Origin: Ruminococcaceae bacterium UBA6845
Lineage (GTDB): Bacteria; Bacillota; Clostridia; Oscillospirales; Acutalibacteraceae
Length of the DNA stretch: 64,000 nt
NCBI GenBank assembly: GCA_002449395.1
Contig: DKDP01000048.1
Coordinates: 26,549-90,548, forward strand
Direction of reading: 5' to 3'
The notes under the pieces were generated by a model. The model was not told the DNA's origin and ran no database searches. It saw only the letters and a list, made by a program, of their open reading frames with translations. Each line of letters starts with the position of its first letter. Position 1 is the stretch's first letter. Below are positions 50,441 to 58,840 of the stretch, one piece after another. Both the position numbers and the translations under genes were made by a program.

Positions 50441-50485
50441 ATTATAATGCTGAAATATTATATCACATCAAAATTAAATAGTAAA
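50441..50485 (-). promoter_or_regulatory. Promoter region of the hydrogenase operon
   Basis: Two TATAAT boxes on the minus strand (50441-50446 and 50457-50462). The second has TTTACT 17 bp upstream (50480-50485); the first has a poor -35. From 50486 to 50650 the sequence is AT-rich and I see nothing else. Confidence 0.5.
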
Positions 50486-50651
50486 CACATTTATCGAATT
50501 AAATTGCTCCAAAATAGCTCATTTTTGACAATTTTTTTATTTTATATGCGTGGTTTTTCTGCATTTTTAAAATTCTGCCCGTAAAATTATAATAAATAAT
50601 TCATTTATTGATTAAATAGATATCTAATATATTTATATCGATAAAGGATAA

Positions 50652-50694
50652 AAAAGGACTGTGATGAAACAGACGCACATCATCACAGTCCGAT
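50652..50694 (-). terminator. Terminator of the polysaccharide export operon
   Basis: On the minus strand GGACTGTGATGA, loop, TCATCACAGTCC then TTTTTTA. Confidence 0.9.
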
Positions 50695-50705
50695 AAAGTA
50701 AATAT

Positions 50706-51884
50706 TTATATTTTGAACAGCTCTTTGATGGAGCTTTTCGCTCTCTCAATATAATCCGGCATAACGTCGCAAAGCTGCCGACGGTAGTCATCTTTATTTG
50801 CGGCAAAATCGTTGTATGCTTCAATCAGCCTTTCAGCACCGTCGATCTCTTCGACAGGAATCACCAATCCGTCATATGTCCCGAAAATATCCTTTGCAAT
50901 GCCCTTCGACTTGACGCTGTAACCGATAACCAGCGTCGGCACGCAGGTACTGTATGCGGCGATCGTTGCGTGAGTCCTTGCGCCGATAAACGCATCGCAC
51001 CGAGAAATTATCCCCTTGTATTGCGCCGCAGTGAGCGTAGACGGAATCAAAACCACTCGATCGTTGTCCTGAAAGCAATCCTTAAGAGACGTAAGAGGTT
51101 CAACATCTCCTCCCGGCAAAGTTACATGGGGAATTAAAAGAATGTCTGCTTCGGTCCCATTTAAAAGCCTATTTATCAGTTCAACAAACGCCTTCCTAAA
51201 TGAATCAATTGATTTGGAGTGGCTTTCAACCATAACGCTTGTGTTTATTCCTATCGCGCCTTTTTTGATATTCAATTTATCGGCGGCAGATTCATCAACA
51301 TCCAGCGTGAATGCGGAATCGGGATAAAGCACCGTATTTTTATCAATTCCGTTTTTCAGCAGCGCTTCATAGGTCAATGACTCTCTTGCCACGATCAGGT
51401 CAAAGGTTTTCAAATCCTTGATTTTATCCTCGGAAAGATTCTCCTCGCCGATTGAGCAGCCCCAAAGAACCGTCTTTTTGCCGAGCCTCTTCAGCTCTCT
51501 GTTCATAGCCGCCGCAACATGTCCGTCGCCGTAGCAATAGTTGTCGCCGCCGACAGAAATGTATATATCGTTTTCCTTGAGCGACGGATTTTTGCAGGAA
51601 AGCGAATAAAAATATTCGTCCGAAATCTTTTGAGATTTTTTGCTGAGGGCGGAAATTTTTATTTTTTGAAAAGGTGTTGTCTTTGAAACAGGCAGAATGT
51701 AATTAAACTCCTCTGTCTCATCAATGTTCGGCAGGTCGCCCCATTGATCGCTTTTTTTATCAAACGTGTAAAGTTTTATCACCGAATCCGGCTCTGCGTT
51801 CTTTATCATTGCCGAAAGAGTTCTGACAATCGCCTCACAGCCGTGGTTCTCACATCCGCCGTGAGAATAAAAAGCATATCTCAT
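50706..51884 (-). CDS. Polysaccharide pyruvyl transferase family protein
   Basis: A 392-residue CsaB/WcaK-type enzyme adding a pyruvate ketal from PEP to surface sugars. Two Rossmann-like halves: GGCENHGCEAIVRTL at the start, SVGGDNYCYG, then the C-terminal RTHATIAAYSTCVPTLVIGYSVKSKGIAKD (family motif R-x-H-x-x-I...P-x-x-x-I-x-Y...K). GAGGAG before ATG. Five bases after the Wzt gene, so pyruvylation of the exported polymer is the natural reading. Confidence 0.9.
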   Translation of the reverse strand: MRYAFYSHGGCENHGCEAIVRTLSAMIKNAEPDSVIKLYTFDKKSDQWGDLPNIDETEEFNYILPVSKTTPFQKIKISALSKKSQKISDEYFYSLSCKNPSLKENDIYISVGGDNYCYGDGHVAAAMNRELKRLGKKTVLWGCSIGEENLSEDKIKDLKTFDLIVARESLTYEALLKNGIDKNTVLYPDSAFTLDVDESAADKLNIKKGAIGINTSVMVESHSKSIDSFRKAFVELINRLLNGTEADILLIPHVTLPGGDVEPLTSLKDCFQDNDRVVLIPSTLTAAQYKGIISRCDAFIGARTHATIAAYSTCVPTLVIGYSVKSKGIAKDIFGTYDGLVIPVEEIDGAERLIEAYNDFAANKDDYRRQLCDVMPDYIERAKSSIKELFKI

Positions 51885-51889
51885 TTACA

Positions 51890-53152
51890 TTACTCCTCGA
51901 CAAGTTTTACATCGACATTATCAAAGTGCACCCAGCCCCACTGTCTCGGCCATGATCTTGATGTGCCGTCCGCATGAAGAACCTCAAACACAAACGCAGG
52001 ATAAATATAATCGAGATTTTCGCTGTTTGCCTTTGAAATACCGCCCGAAAGAATTATTGTTCCTTTATAAAGACCGGGACCGAGATTATTCTTATTAATA
52101 CAAACATCGACGTCAAATTCTCCGACGGTATTTATATTTGCGAAAGTATCGGTAAACGCAATCTCAACCGGAGTTTCATCCGCCTGCCATATGAGCATAC
52201 GGAAGCTGAGGTCTCCGATATTCGGGACCTTTGTTTTTATTCTTAGCCTAAATTCAATCGGCTCGTCCGCCGCATAAATACAGGATTCATTATGGAGAAT
52301 ATCGAGCGACATTATCTCCGCCTTGTCAAGATTGTATCCGACAGGTCTGGGAAGCTCGGAAAAATCATAGTGATTGAGCTTTTCCATATATGCTTCGCTG
52401 TTATATATTCTTATACCGCCCTCGACATCTCCGTCATAAATAACCTGTCCCTCCTTAAGGACAATTACACGGTCACAGAGCTGGCGGATCGTATTCATCT
52501 GATGGCTGACAAAGAGAATGGTTTTGCCGCTTTCGGCAATGCTCTTCATCTTTTCAATACATTTTTTCTGGAAACGGGTATCTCCTACGGCAAGCACCTC
52601 GTCAACGAGAAGAATATCGGGCTCAAGATGCGATGCAACGGCAAAAGCAAGTCGGACAAACATTCCGCTCGAATATCTCTTAACCGGAGTGTCAATGAAT
52701 TTGCCTACCTCGGAAAATTCGACAATATCATCGAATTTGCTGTCGATTTCAGCTCTTGTCATGCCGAGGATAGCACCGTTCAAATAGATATTTTCACGTC
52801 CCGTGAGCTCTCCGTTGAAGCCTGTTCCGACCTCAAGCATTGATGAGATTTTTCCGTAAAATTCAATTCTTCCGTCGGTGGGCTCGGTTATTCTCGAAAT
52901 AATCTTGAGAAGCGTTGATTTTCCCGCTCCGTTTTTTCCGATAATTCCGATTTTTTCACCCTGCTCAACATTAAAAGTTACACCGTTAAGCGCCCAGAAG
53001 TCCTCCTTACGGTTTGCCTCCTTGGGATGCAGCAGGTTATGACACGCCAGCTTCATTCTATCCTTTTTGCTGTCGGGTCTCTTTGTAACGTGTTTTATAA
53101 CATATTTTTTCTTGATATTTTCAATTTTCAAAGCAACAGGTTTCTCACTCAT
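51890..53152 (-). CDS. Polysaccharide ABC transporter ATP-binding protein (Wzt-like)
   Basis: A 420-residue ATPase. Walker A GIIGKNGAGKSTLL, signature YSSGMFVRLAFA, Walker B ILLVDEVLAVGD and the H-loop SHQM occupy residues about 30-245. A C-terminal beta-sandwich (about 285-420) like the glycan-binding domain of Wzt follows, which in O-antigen systems reads a terminal cap. Pairs with the permease next to it. Start within a GTG-ATG pair; ATG at 53152 taken. Confidence 0.93.
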   Translation of the reverse strand: MSEKPVALKIENIKKKYVIKHVTKRPDSKKDRMKLACHNLLHPKEANRKEDFWALNGVTFNVEQGEKIGIIGKNGAGKSTLLKIISRITEPTDGRIEFYGKISSMLEVGTGFNGELTGRENIYLNGAILGMTRAEIDSKFDDIVEFSEVGKFIDTPVKRYSSGMFVRLAFAVASHLEPDILLVDEVLAVGDTRFQKKCIEKMKSIAESGKTILFVSHQMNTIRQLCDRVIVLKEGQVIYDGDVEGGIRIYNSEAYMEKLNHYDFSELPRPVGYNLDKAEIMSLDILHNESCIYAADEPIEFRLRIKTKVPNIGDLSFRMLIWQADETPVEIAFTDTFANINTVGEFDVDVCINKNNLGPGLYKGTIILSGGISKANSENLDYIYPAFVFEVLHADGTSRSWPRQWGWVHFDNVDVKLVEE

Positions 53153-53166
53153 CACACTTCACCCCG

Positions 53167-53985
53167 TTATACGATATCGACAAAGTTTCTTTCGGCTTTT
53201 CTGAACAGTGCCACACCAACCACCGCAAAGAACACAAGCCACGCAATTGCAACAATAAACGACAGCCAGTCAAAGGTCATATCGCCGAGCACGCACCACT
53301 TGAATGCAGAAATCATACCGGTTGCGGGATTAAGCGAATAGATAAGTCTGTATTTTTCCGGAATCGAGGTTATCGAATACGATACCGGGCATAAGTATTG
53401 GGCAATTGAAAGTGCAAAAGGAATAACCTGCGCCATATCACGCCATTTGACGTTGAACGCAGAGAGAAACAAGCCGAAGAAAAGGCCGAGAGAAAGATTG
53501 AGAAGCATAAAAATCGGGAAGAGCAAAAATCTTACTGTCGGATAATAGCCGACAATAAGCATCATCACGATAAGCACAGCCATTGAAACAAGCGAATCAA
53601 ATATGGACGCTAAACTCGCTCCGATGGGGGACAGGATTCTCGGATAATAGACCTTTTTCATCAGTCCGGCATTTGTAATAAATGTCGATGAGGACTGCGA
53701 CACATTTTTCGAGAAAAGACTCCACGGAATACTGCCGGCATAAACCATTATAAAATACGGAGCACTTCCGTCCGACGACAGTCCCGCAAGAGTTCCGAAA
53801 ATGAATGTTGAAACAAACATATTGATAATCGGCGCAATAATCGCCCATCCGAGTCCGATCCTCGTCTGCTTATACCTTACCGTTACATCACGCTTTGCAA
53901 GGTTAAACGCAAGCTCACGGTAGTTCCAGATATCCTTCCAATATTGGAAGTTTTTTCCGTTAGGCTCAATAACTGTTTTTCTCAA
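53167..53985 (-). CDS. Polysaccharide ABC transporter permease (Wzm/TagG-like)
   Basis: A 272-residue ABC-2 permease with six transmembrane helices. The amphipathic N-terminus (YWKDIWNYRELAFNLAKRDVTVRYKQTRIGLGW) is the family hallmark. It exports a lipid-linked glycan or teichoic-type polymer. TTG start at 53985 with GAGAGGG eight bases upstream. First gene of the three-gene export operon; no glycan synthesis genes adjoin it here. Confidence 0.93.
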   Translation of the reverse strand: MRKTVIEPNGKNFQYWKDIWNYRELAFNLAKRDVTVRYKQTRIGLGWAIIAPIINMFVSTFIFGTLAGLSSDGSAPYFIMVYAGSIPWSLFSKNVSQSSSTFITNAGLMKKVYYPRILSPIGASLASIFDSLVSMAVLIVMMLIVGYYPTVRFLLFPIFMLLNLSLGLFFGLFLSAFNVKWRDMAQVIPFALSIAQYLCPVSYSITSIPEKYRLIYSLNPATGMISAFKWCVLGDMTFDWLSFIVAIAWLVFFAVVGVALFRKAERNFVDIV

Positions 53986-54100
53986 AGCAAAAACCCTCTC
54001 ATTAAGTTACTTGCACACATATAAGAATTATATCATACCGTGCTGTTAATAGTCAATATATGAAAGTATGATAACGTCAAATAAAAAGCGGTTCAAAACC

Positions 54101-54129
54101 TTGACACTGCGGCGTTTTTCTGCGATAAT
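54101..54129 (+). promoter_or_regulatory. Promoter of gltX-glnS
   Basis: TTGACA (54101-54106), 17 bp, GATAAT (54124-54129). Confidence 0.75.
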
Positions 54130-54169
54130 GTAATATGTATTTATATATTTACTCAAAGGGGAATTTGCA

Positions 54170-55831
54170 ATGACAGACAACGAAAAACTCGCCGAGCTTT
54201 TGTTTCCCAACATAACAAAAACTCCCGAGGATTATGAAAAAATATATCCCGAAAGAGGTCTTTCCGAGGGCGCAAGGGTTTCAAGATTCGCACCCAGTCC
54301 GACAGGCTTTCTCCATCTCGGCGGACTCTTCGCCGCAATGATTTCAAAGCTCACAACACGTGCCACCGACGACGGCGTATTCTTTCTCAGAATCGAGGAC
54401 ACGGACAAGAAACGTGAGATCGAGGACGGCGTTTCCGCAATAATCAAAGGTCTTGCCGATTTCGGCGTAACTCCCGACGAGGGTGTTATGGGCTTTGAGG
54501 AGGAGAGCGGAAAATACGGCCCCTATCAGCAGAGTAAGCGTAAGGATGTTTACCAGTCGATCGCAAAATCGCTTGTCGCTCAGGGAATGGCTTATCCCTG
54601 CTTCTGTTCCGAGGAGGAGCTCAACGAGATCCGTGCAGAACAGGAAAAGGCGGGAACGGATATTCAGGGCTACTTCGGCGAATGGGCAAGATGCCGCAAT
54701 CTCACCTTTGAGCAGCAGAAAGAAAAAATCGAATCGGGCTGTCCGTATACATTAAGACTCCGTTCCCCGGGACAGGCTGATCACAGAATCAAGTTTGACG
54801 ATATGATCAAGGGCAAAATCGAAATGCCCGAGAATATACAGGATGTCGTCCTCCTCAAGACGGACGGAATCCCAACCTACCATTTTGCTCACGCAGTCGA
54901 CGATCATTTTATGAGAACGACCCACGTTGTGCGCGGAGACGAATGGATATCCTCCGTTCCTCTCCATATCCAGCTTTTCAAGGCGTGCGGATTTAAGGTT
55001 CCGAAGTACGCTCACATTTCCCCGATTATGAAAGAGGACAACGGCGGCAAGAGGAAGCTCTCAAAGCGCAAGGATCCCGAGGCTTCCGTTTCGTTCTATT
55101 CCGAGAGCGGATATCCGAAAGAGAGTGTTATCGAATATCTTCTTACAATTGCGAACTCCAACTTCGAGGATTGGCGAAAAGCCAACAAGACCGCTCCTCA
55201 GAGTGCATTCCCGTTCAATCTCAAAAAGATGAGCGCAAGCGGTGCACTGTTTGATCTCAACAAGCTCAATGATGTAAGTAAAAACGTGATCTCGCTTATG
55301 TCTGCCGACGAGGTATATGACAACGCATCGGCGTGGGCAAAGGATAACGATCCCGAGCTTTACACGCTTCTTGGCGGCAATGCAGAATTTGCAAAGGGAA
55401 TCTTCTCGATTGACAGAGGAACGGCAAAGCCCCGTAAGGATATTGCAAAATGGGACGAGGTAAAGGGCTATGTTTCGTATTTCTACGATGAGCTTTACAC
55501 TCCCGATTACACGCTTCCCGAAAACATCAGCAAAGAGGATGCGGTTGCTATCCTCGAAAAATACATTGATATTTTTGACGCATCGGACGACAAGGACACC
55601 TGGTTTGCAAAAATCAAGGATCTCTGCGAGCCGCTCGGATACACCCCGAACGTCAAGGAATACAAGAAAAATCCCGACTCTTTCAAGGGTCACGTGGGCG
55701 ATGTTTCGACGGTTATCAGAATTGCAATAACCTCACGCCGCAACACACCCGATCTTCACTCTATCATCGCTCTTCTGGGCGGTGAAAAGGTTAAATCAAG
55801 ACTTGAAGATGCCATTAAAAACTACAAATAA
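54170..55831 (+). CDS. gltX: Glutamate--tRNA ligase
   Basis: A 553-residue class I synthetase. The nucleotide-binding motif is SPTGFLHLGG (HLGG for HIGH), with RFAPSPTG before it, and KLSKRKD as KMSKS. It is about 65 residues longer than the usual 485, in the C-terminal anticodon region, and follows the archaeal-like/long bacterial type seen in some Clostridia. AAAGGGGA before the ATG. Twelve bases separate it from glnS. Confidence 0.94.
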   Translation: MTDNEKLAELLFPNITKTPEDYEKIYPERGLSEGARVSRFAPSPTGFLHLGGLFAAMISKLTTRATDDGVFFLRIEDTDKKREIEDGVSAIIKGLADFGVTPDEGVMGFEEESGKYGPYQQSKRKDVYQSIAKSLVAQGMAYPCFCSEEELNEIRAEQEKAGTDIQGYFGEWARCRNLTFEQQKEKIESGCPYTLRLRSPGQADHRIKFDDMIKGKIEMPENIQDVVLLKTDGIPTYHFAHAVDDHFMRTTHVVRGDEWISSVPLHIQLFKACGFKVPKYAHISPIMKEDNGGKRKLSKRKDPEASVSFYSESGYPKESVIEYLLTIANSNFEDWRKANKTAPQSAFPFNLKKMSASGALFDLNKLNDVSKNVISLMSADEVYDNASAWAKDNDPELYTLLGGNAEFAKGIFSIDRGTAKPRKDIAKWDEVKGYVSYFYDELYTPDYTLPENISKEDAVAILEKYIDIFDASDDKDTWFAKIKDLCEPLGYTPNVKEYKKNPDSFKGHVGDVSTVIRIAITSRRNTPDLHSIIALLGGEKVKSRLEDAIKNYK

Positions 55832-55843
55832 TCGGAGGGCATT

Positions 55844-57493
55844 ATGGAAGAAAAAAGACCGTCAAATTTTATACATGACTTTATCGACGAGGATCTTGCA
55901 AGCGGAGTAAAATCACACGTTCAGACAAGATTCCCGCCCGAGCCGAACGGCTATCTCCACATCGGACACGCCAAGGCTCTCTGCATTGACTTCAGCACGG
56001 CAGAAAAATACAACGGAATATGCAACCTTCGTTTTGACGACACCAACCCCTCACGTGAGGACGTTGAATACATCGACGCAATCAAGGAGGACATCAAGTG
56101 GCTCGGTTTTCACTGGGAAAACGTGTTTTTTGCCTCCGACTATTTTGATTTTGTCTATGAATGTGCAATCAAGCTCATCAAGGACGGCAAGGCATATGTT
56201 GACGACCTGAGCGCCGATGAAATCAGAGAATACCGTGGAACTCTCACCGAGCCGGGTAAGGAAAGCCCGTACCGCAGCAGGAGCGTTGAGGAAAATCTCG
56301 ACCTTTTCAAGCGTATGACAGACGGTGAATTCGGCAACGGTGAAAAGGTTCTTAGGGCGAAAATTGATATGTCGTCACCGAACCTCAATATGCGTGATCC
56401 CGTAATTTACAGAATTTCTCACGTCTCGCATCACCAGACGGGCGACAAATGGTGCGTCTATCCGATGTATGACTTTGCCCATCCCCTCTCGGATGCAAAG
56501 GAGGGCGTAACATTCTCCCTCTGCTCGCTTGAGTTTGAAAATCACAGACCGCTTTACAACTGGGTTGTTGAGCAGATCGGTTTTGACGAGCCGCCGAGAC
56601 AGATTGAGTTTGCAAGGCTTAACATCAACTATTGCGTCACCAGTAAGAGAAAGCTCCTTGAAATGGTAAACAAGGGCATCGTCTCCGGCTGGGACGATCC
56701 GAGAATGATCACCCTCTGCGGAATGAGAAGACGTGGTTACAGTGCCGCCGCAGTAAGGGATTTCATCGACAGAGTAGGTGTTTCAAAGGCCGACAGTATG
56801 GTTGACTACGGTCTGCTTGAAGCCTGCGTAAGAGAGGATCTCAACGCAAAAGCTCCCCGAGCTATGGCTGTTCTCCGTCCGCTCAAGGTTGTTATCGACA
56901 ACTATCCCGAGGGACAGAGCGAGGAATTTGAGGTTGAGCTTCATCCCGAGCACCCCGAGTTCGGCACAAGAATGGTTACATTCTCACGTGAGCTTTACGT
57001 TGAGCAGGACGACTTTATGGCTGAGCCCGTCAAGAAATATTTCAGGCTTTTCCCCGGCAACGAGGTTCGCTTCAAGAGCGCATATTTTGTTAAGTGCAAC
57101 AGCTATGACACTGATGAAAACGGCAACGTCACCTGCCTGCACTGCACATATGATCCCGAGAGCCGAGGCGGAAACTCCCCCGACGGACGCAAGGTCAAGG
57201 GAACAATCCATTGGGTCAATGCAAACGACTGCAAGAAATGCGAGGTTCGCCTCTACGACAGACTTTTCAGTGCCGAGGAGCCGGGCAAGAACGGCGATTA
57301 TTTCGACGATCTCAACCCGAACTCGCTCGAGATTATCGACAACTGTCTGCTTGAGGGCGGATTTGAGAACGCAAAGCCCGGCGACACATTCCAGTTTATG
57401 AGAAACGGATATTTCTGCGTTGATAAGGACAGCACGGACGACAGGCTCGTGTTCAACCGCACCGTTGCCCTTAATTCTTCGTGGGGTAAATAA
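55844..57493 (+). CDS. glnS: Glutamine--tRNA ligase
   Basis: A 549-residue GlnRS: FPPEPNGYLHIGHAKA at the start, the GlnRS-specific LRFDDTNPSREDVEYIDAIKEDIKWLGF, and VTSKRKL as KMSKS. Most Firmicutes lack it and use GatCAB, so here tRNA-Gln is charged directly, as in some Clostridia. The catalytic domain shares ancestry with the gltX gene just upstream. Good GGAGG ribosome binding site. Sequence keeps the two C-terminal beta-barrels. Confidence 0.96.
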   Translation: MEEKRPSNFIHDFIDEDLASGVKSHVQTRFPPEPNGYLHIGHAKALCIDFSTAEKYNGICNLRFDDTNPSREDVEYIDAIKEDIKWLGFHWENVFFASDYFDFVYECAIKLIKDGKAYVDDLSADEIREYRGTLTEPGKESPYRSRSVEENLDLFKRMTDGEFGNGEKVLRAKIDMSSPNLNMRDPVIYRISHVSHHQTGDKWCVYPMYDFAHPLSDAKEGVTFSLCSLEFENHRPLYNWVVEQIGFDEPPRQIEFARLNINYCVTSKRKLLEMVNKGIVSGWDDPRMITLCGMRRRGYSAAAVRDFIDRVGVSKADSMVDYGLLEACVREDLNAKAPRAMAVLRPLKVVIDNYPEGQSEEFEVELHPEHPEFGTRMVTFSRELYVEQDDFMAEPVKKYFRLFPGNEVRFKSAYFVKCNSYDTDENGNVTCLHCTYDPESRGGNSPDGRKVKGTIHWVNANDCKKCEVRLYDRLFSAEEPGKNGDYFDDLNPNSLEIIDNCLLEGGFENAKPGDTFQFMRNGYFCVDKDSTDDRLVFNRTVALNSSWGK

Positions 57494-57508
57494 AGGAGCT
57501 GTTAACCG

Positions 57509-58198
57509 ATGAAAATACTTAACAGAATTGTAGTTTTTATTCTGTCGCTCTCGATTTTCCCGATAATGTATTTTCTTAATCTCGTCAGAGCGGTAGTCTC
57601 CATTTCCGAAAGCTCGTCCCTTTACACTATACTTTCAAAGATCGCCGAGGAAACCGCAAGCAGCGCAATGGAGCTTACATTTTCAATCAAAGAGATTTTC
57701 AAATATATTTCCGACGGCGGTGTCTCGTTCGGCGGAATGAAATTTGATCTTTCAAAGATTCCGGCAGAGCTTCTCTCAGGTAAAAATTGGGTGATTGCCG
57801 CAGGCGTACTGCTCGCCGTTGCTATGATTATCGCAATAGTCATTATGGGCTGTGCGCTGTTCACAAACGCTTACAAGACCATCTCAGCTCTCGGCGCAGG
57901 CGGAGCAATCTGCTGTTTTACGGCATTGAGATTTTTTGCAAGATTCGCCGCGCCGTATATGAGCGGTTCTATTGATGTCGGCGATGTTCTTGCTCAGGCG
58001 TTCGTCGGAGAGAGCAACAATCTCCTGGGCTCAATCGGCGCATCCGTGCTCAAAGGCGCAATTTCGGTTGACGCATTCTCGCTGAGCAATGCTGTCACTC
58101 TGAGTCTGATTTTCTTCCTCGGAATCGCCCTCTGGGAGCTCGCTTACGTTGTAACCCTCCCCGAAGATAAATCGAAGAAAATAAAGAAAAGCAAATAA
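57509..58198 (+). CDS. Multi-pass membrane protein
   Basis: A 229-residue protein with about four hydrophobic segments (residues 5-30, 92-115, 125-150, 205-222), long polar loop from 40 to 85 and a basic tail KSKKIKKSK. Not recognised. AAAGGAG before the ATG and 15 bases after glnS, so it is in the same transcript. A terminator follows. Confidence 0.7.
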   Translation: MKILNRIVVFILSLSIFPIMYFLNLVRAVVSISESSSLYTILSKIAEETASSAMELTFSIKEIFKYISDGGVSFGGMKFDLSKIPAELLSGKNWVIAAGVLLAVAMIIAIVIMGCALFTNAYKTISALGAGGAICCFTALRFFARFAAPYMSGSIDVGDVLAQAFVGESNNLLGSIGASVLKGAISVDAFSLSNAVTLSLIFFLGIALWELAYVVTLPEDKSKKIKKSK

Positions 58199-58212
58199 TA
58201 AAACCTAATATT

Positions 58213-58250
58213 AAAACAGCGGTAATGATCTCTCACTACCGCTGTTTTTT
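58213..58250. terminator. Bidirectional terminator
   Basis: AAACAGCGGTA, loop, TACCGCTGTTTTTTATTC, between convergent gltX-glnS and engB-lon. Confidence 0.88.
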
Positions 58251-58830
58251 ATTCTACCGCATCTTCAATTGCTTTACGAATTTCTTCTGCGCCCTCTCCG
58301 TTTGAGGCGGAGAACGGAATAATTTTTATGTCGCCGAACTCGGCAAGCTCGGTGTGTATATCCTCAAGCCGCTTGTTGCGCTCGGTTTTGTTGAGCTTGT
58401 CGCTCTTCGTCATCACAACTATAAAATCATATCCCGCCGACTGCATAAAGCGCATCATATCAAGGTCATCCTTTGTGACGGGATGGCGCATATCCGTCAG
58501 CTGAACAACAAGTCGGATATTTCTCTCCGATGTAAAATATCCCTCCATCAGATCCGCCCACCGTTTTTTCTCATTGAAATTTACCTTTGCGTAGCCGTAA
58601 CCCGGCAGGTCGACGAGCTTAATCCCGTCGCAGTCGAAGAAATTTACCGTAACCGTTTTGCCGGGAACCGAGCTCACTCTGGCAAGATTTTTTCTGTTGA
58701 GAATCTTATTCAGCATCGACGACTTACCGACATTCGAGCGGCCGGCAAAAGCAATTTCGATGTGATCGCTTTTCGGAAGCTGCTGCGCCGTTCCGTATGA
58801 TGCCTCATATTTTACCTTATCAAATCTCAT
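58249..58830 (-). CDS. engB: Ribosome biogenesis GTPase EngB/YsxC
   Basis: 193 residues, GTPase for 50S assembly. G1 GRSNVGKSS, G3 DLPGYGYA, G4 TKSDK and G5 SASNGEG are all normal. Ten bases after lon, the usual lon-engB order of Firmicutes. Confidence 0.96.
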   Translation of the reverse strand: MRFDKVKYEASYGTAQQLPKSDHIEIAFAGRSNVGKSSMLNKILNRKNLARVSSVPGKTVTVNFFDCDGIKLVDLPGYGYAKVNFNEKKRWADLMEGYFTSERNIRLVVQLTDMRHPVTKDDLDMMRFMQSAGYDFIVVMTKSDKLNKTERNKRLEDIHTELAEFGDIKIIPFSASNGEGAEEIRKAIEDAVE

Positions 58831-58840
58831 TTATACATCC

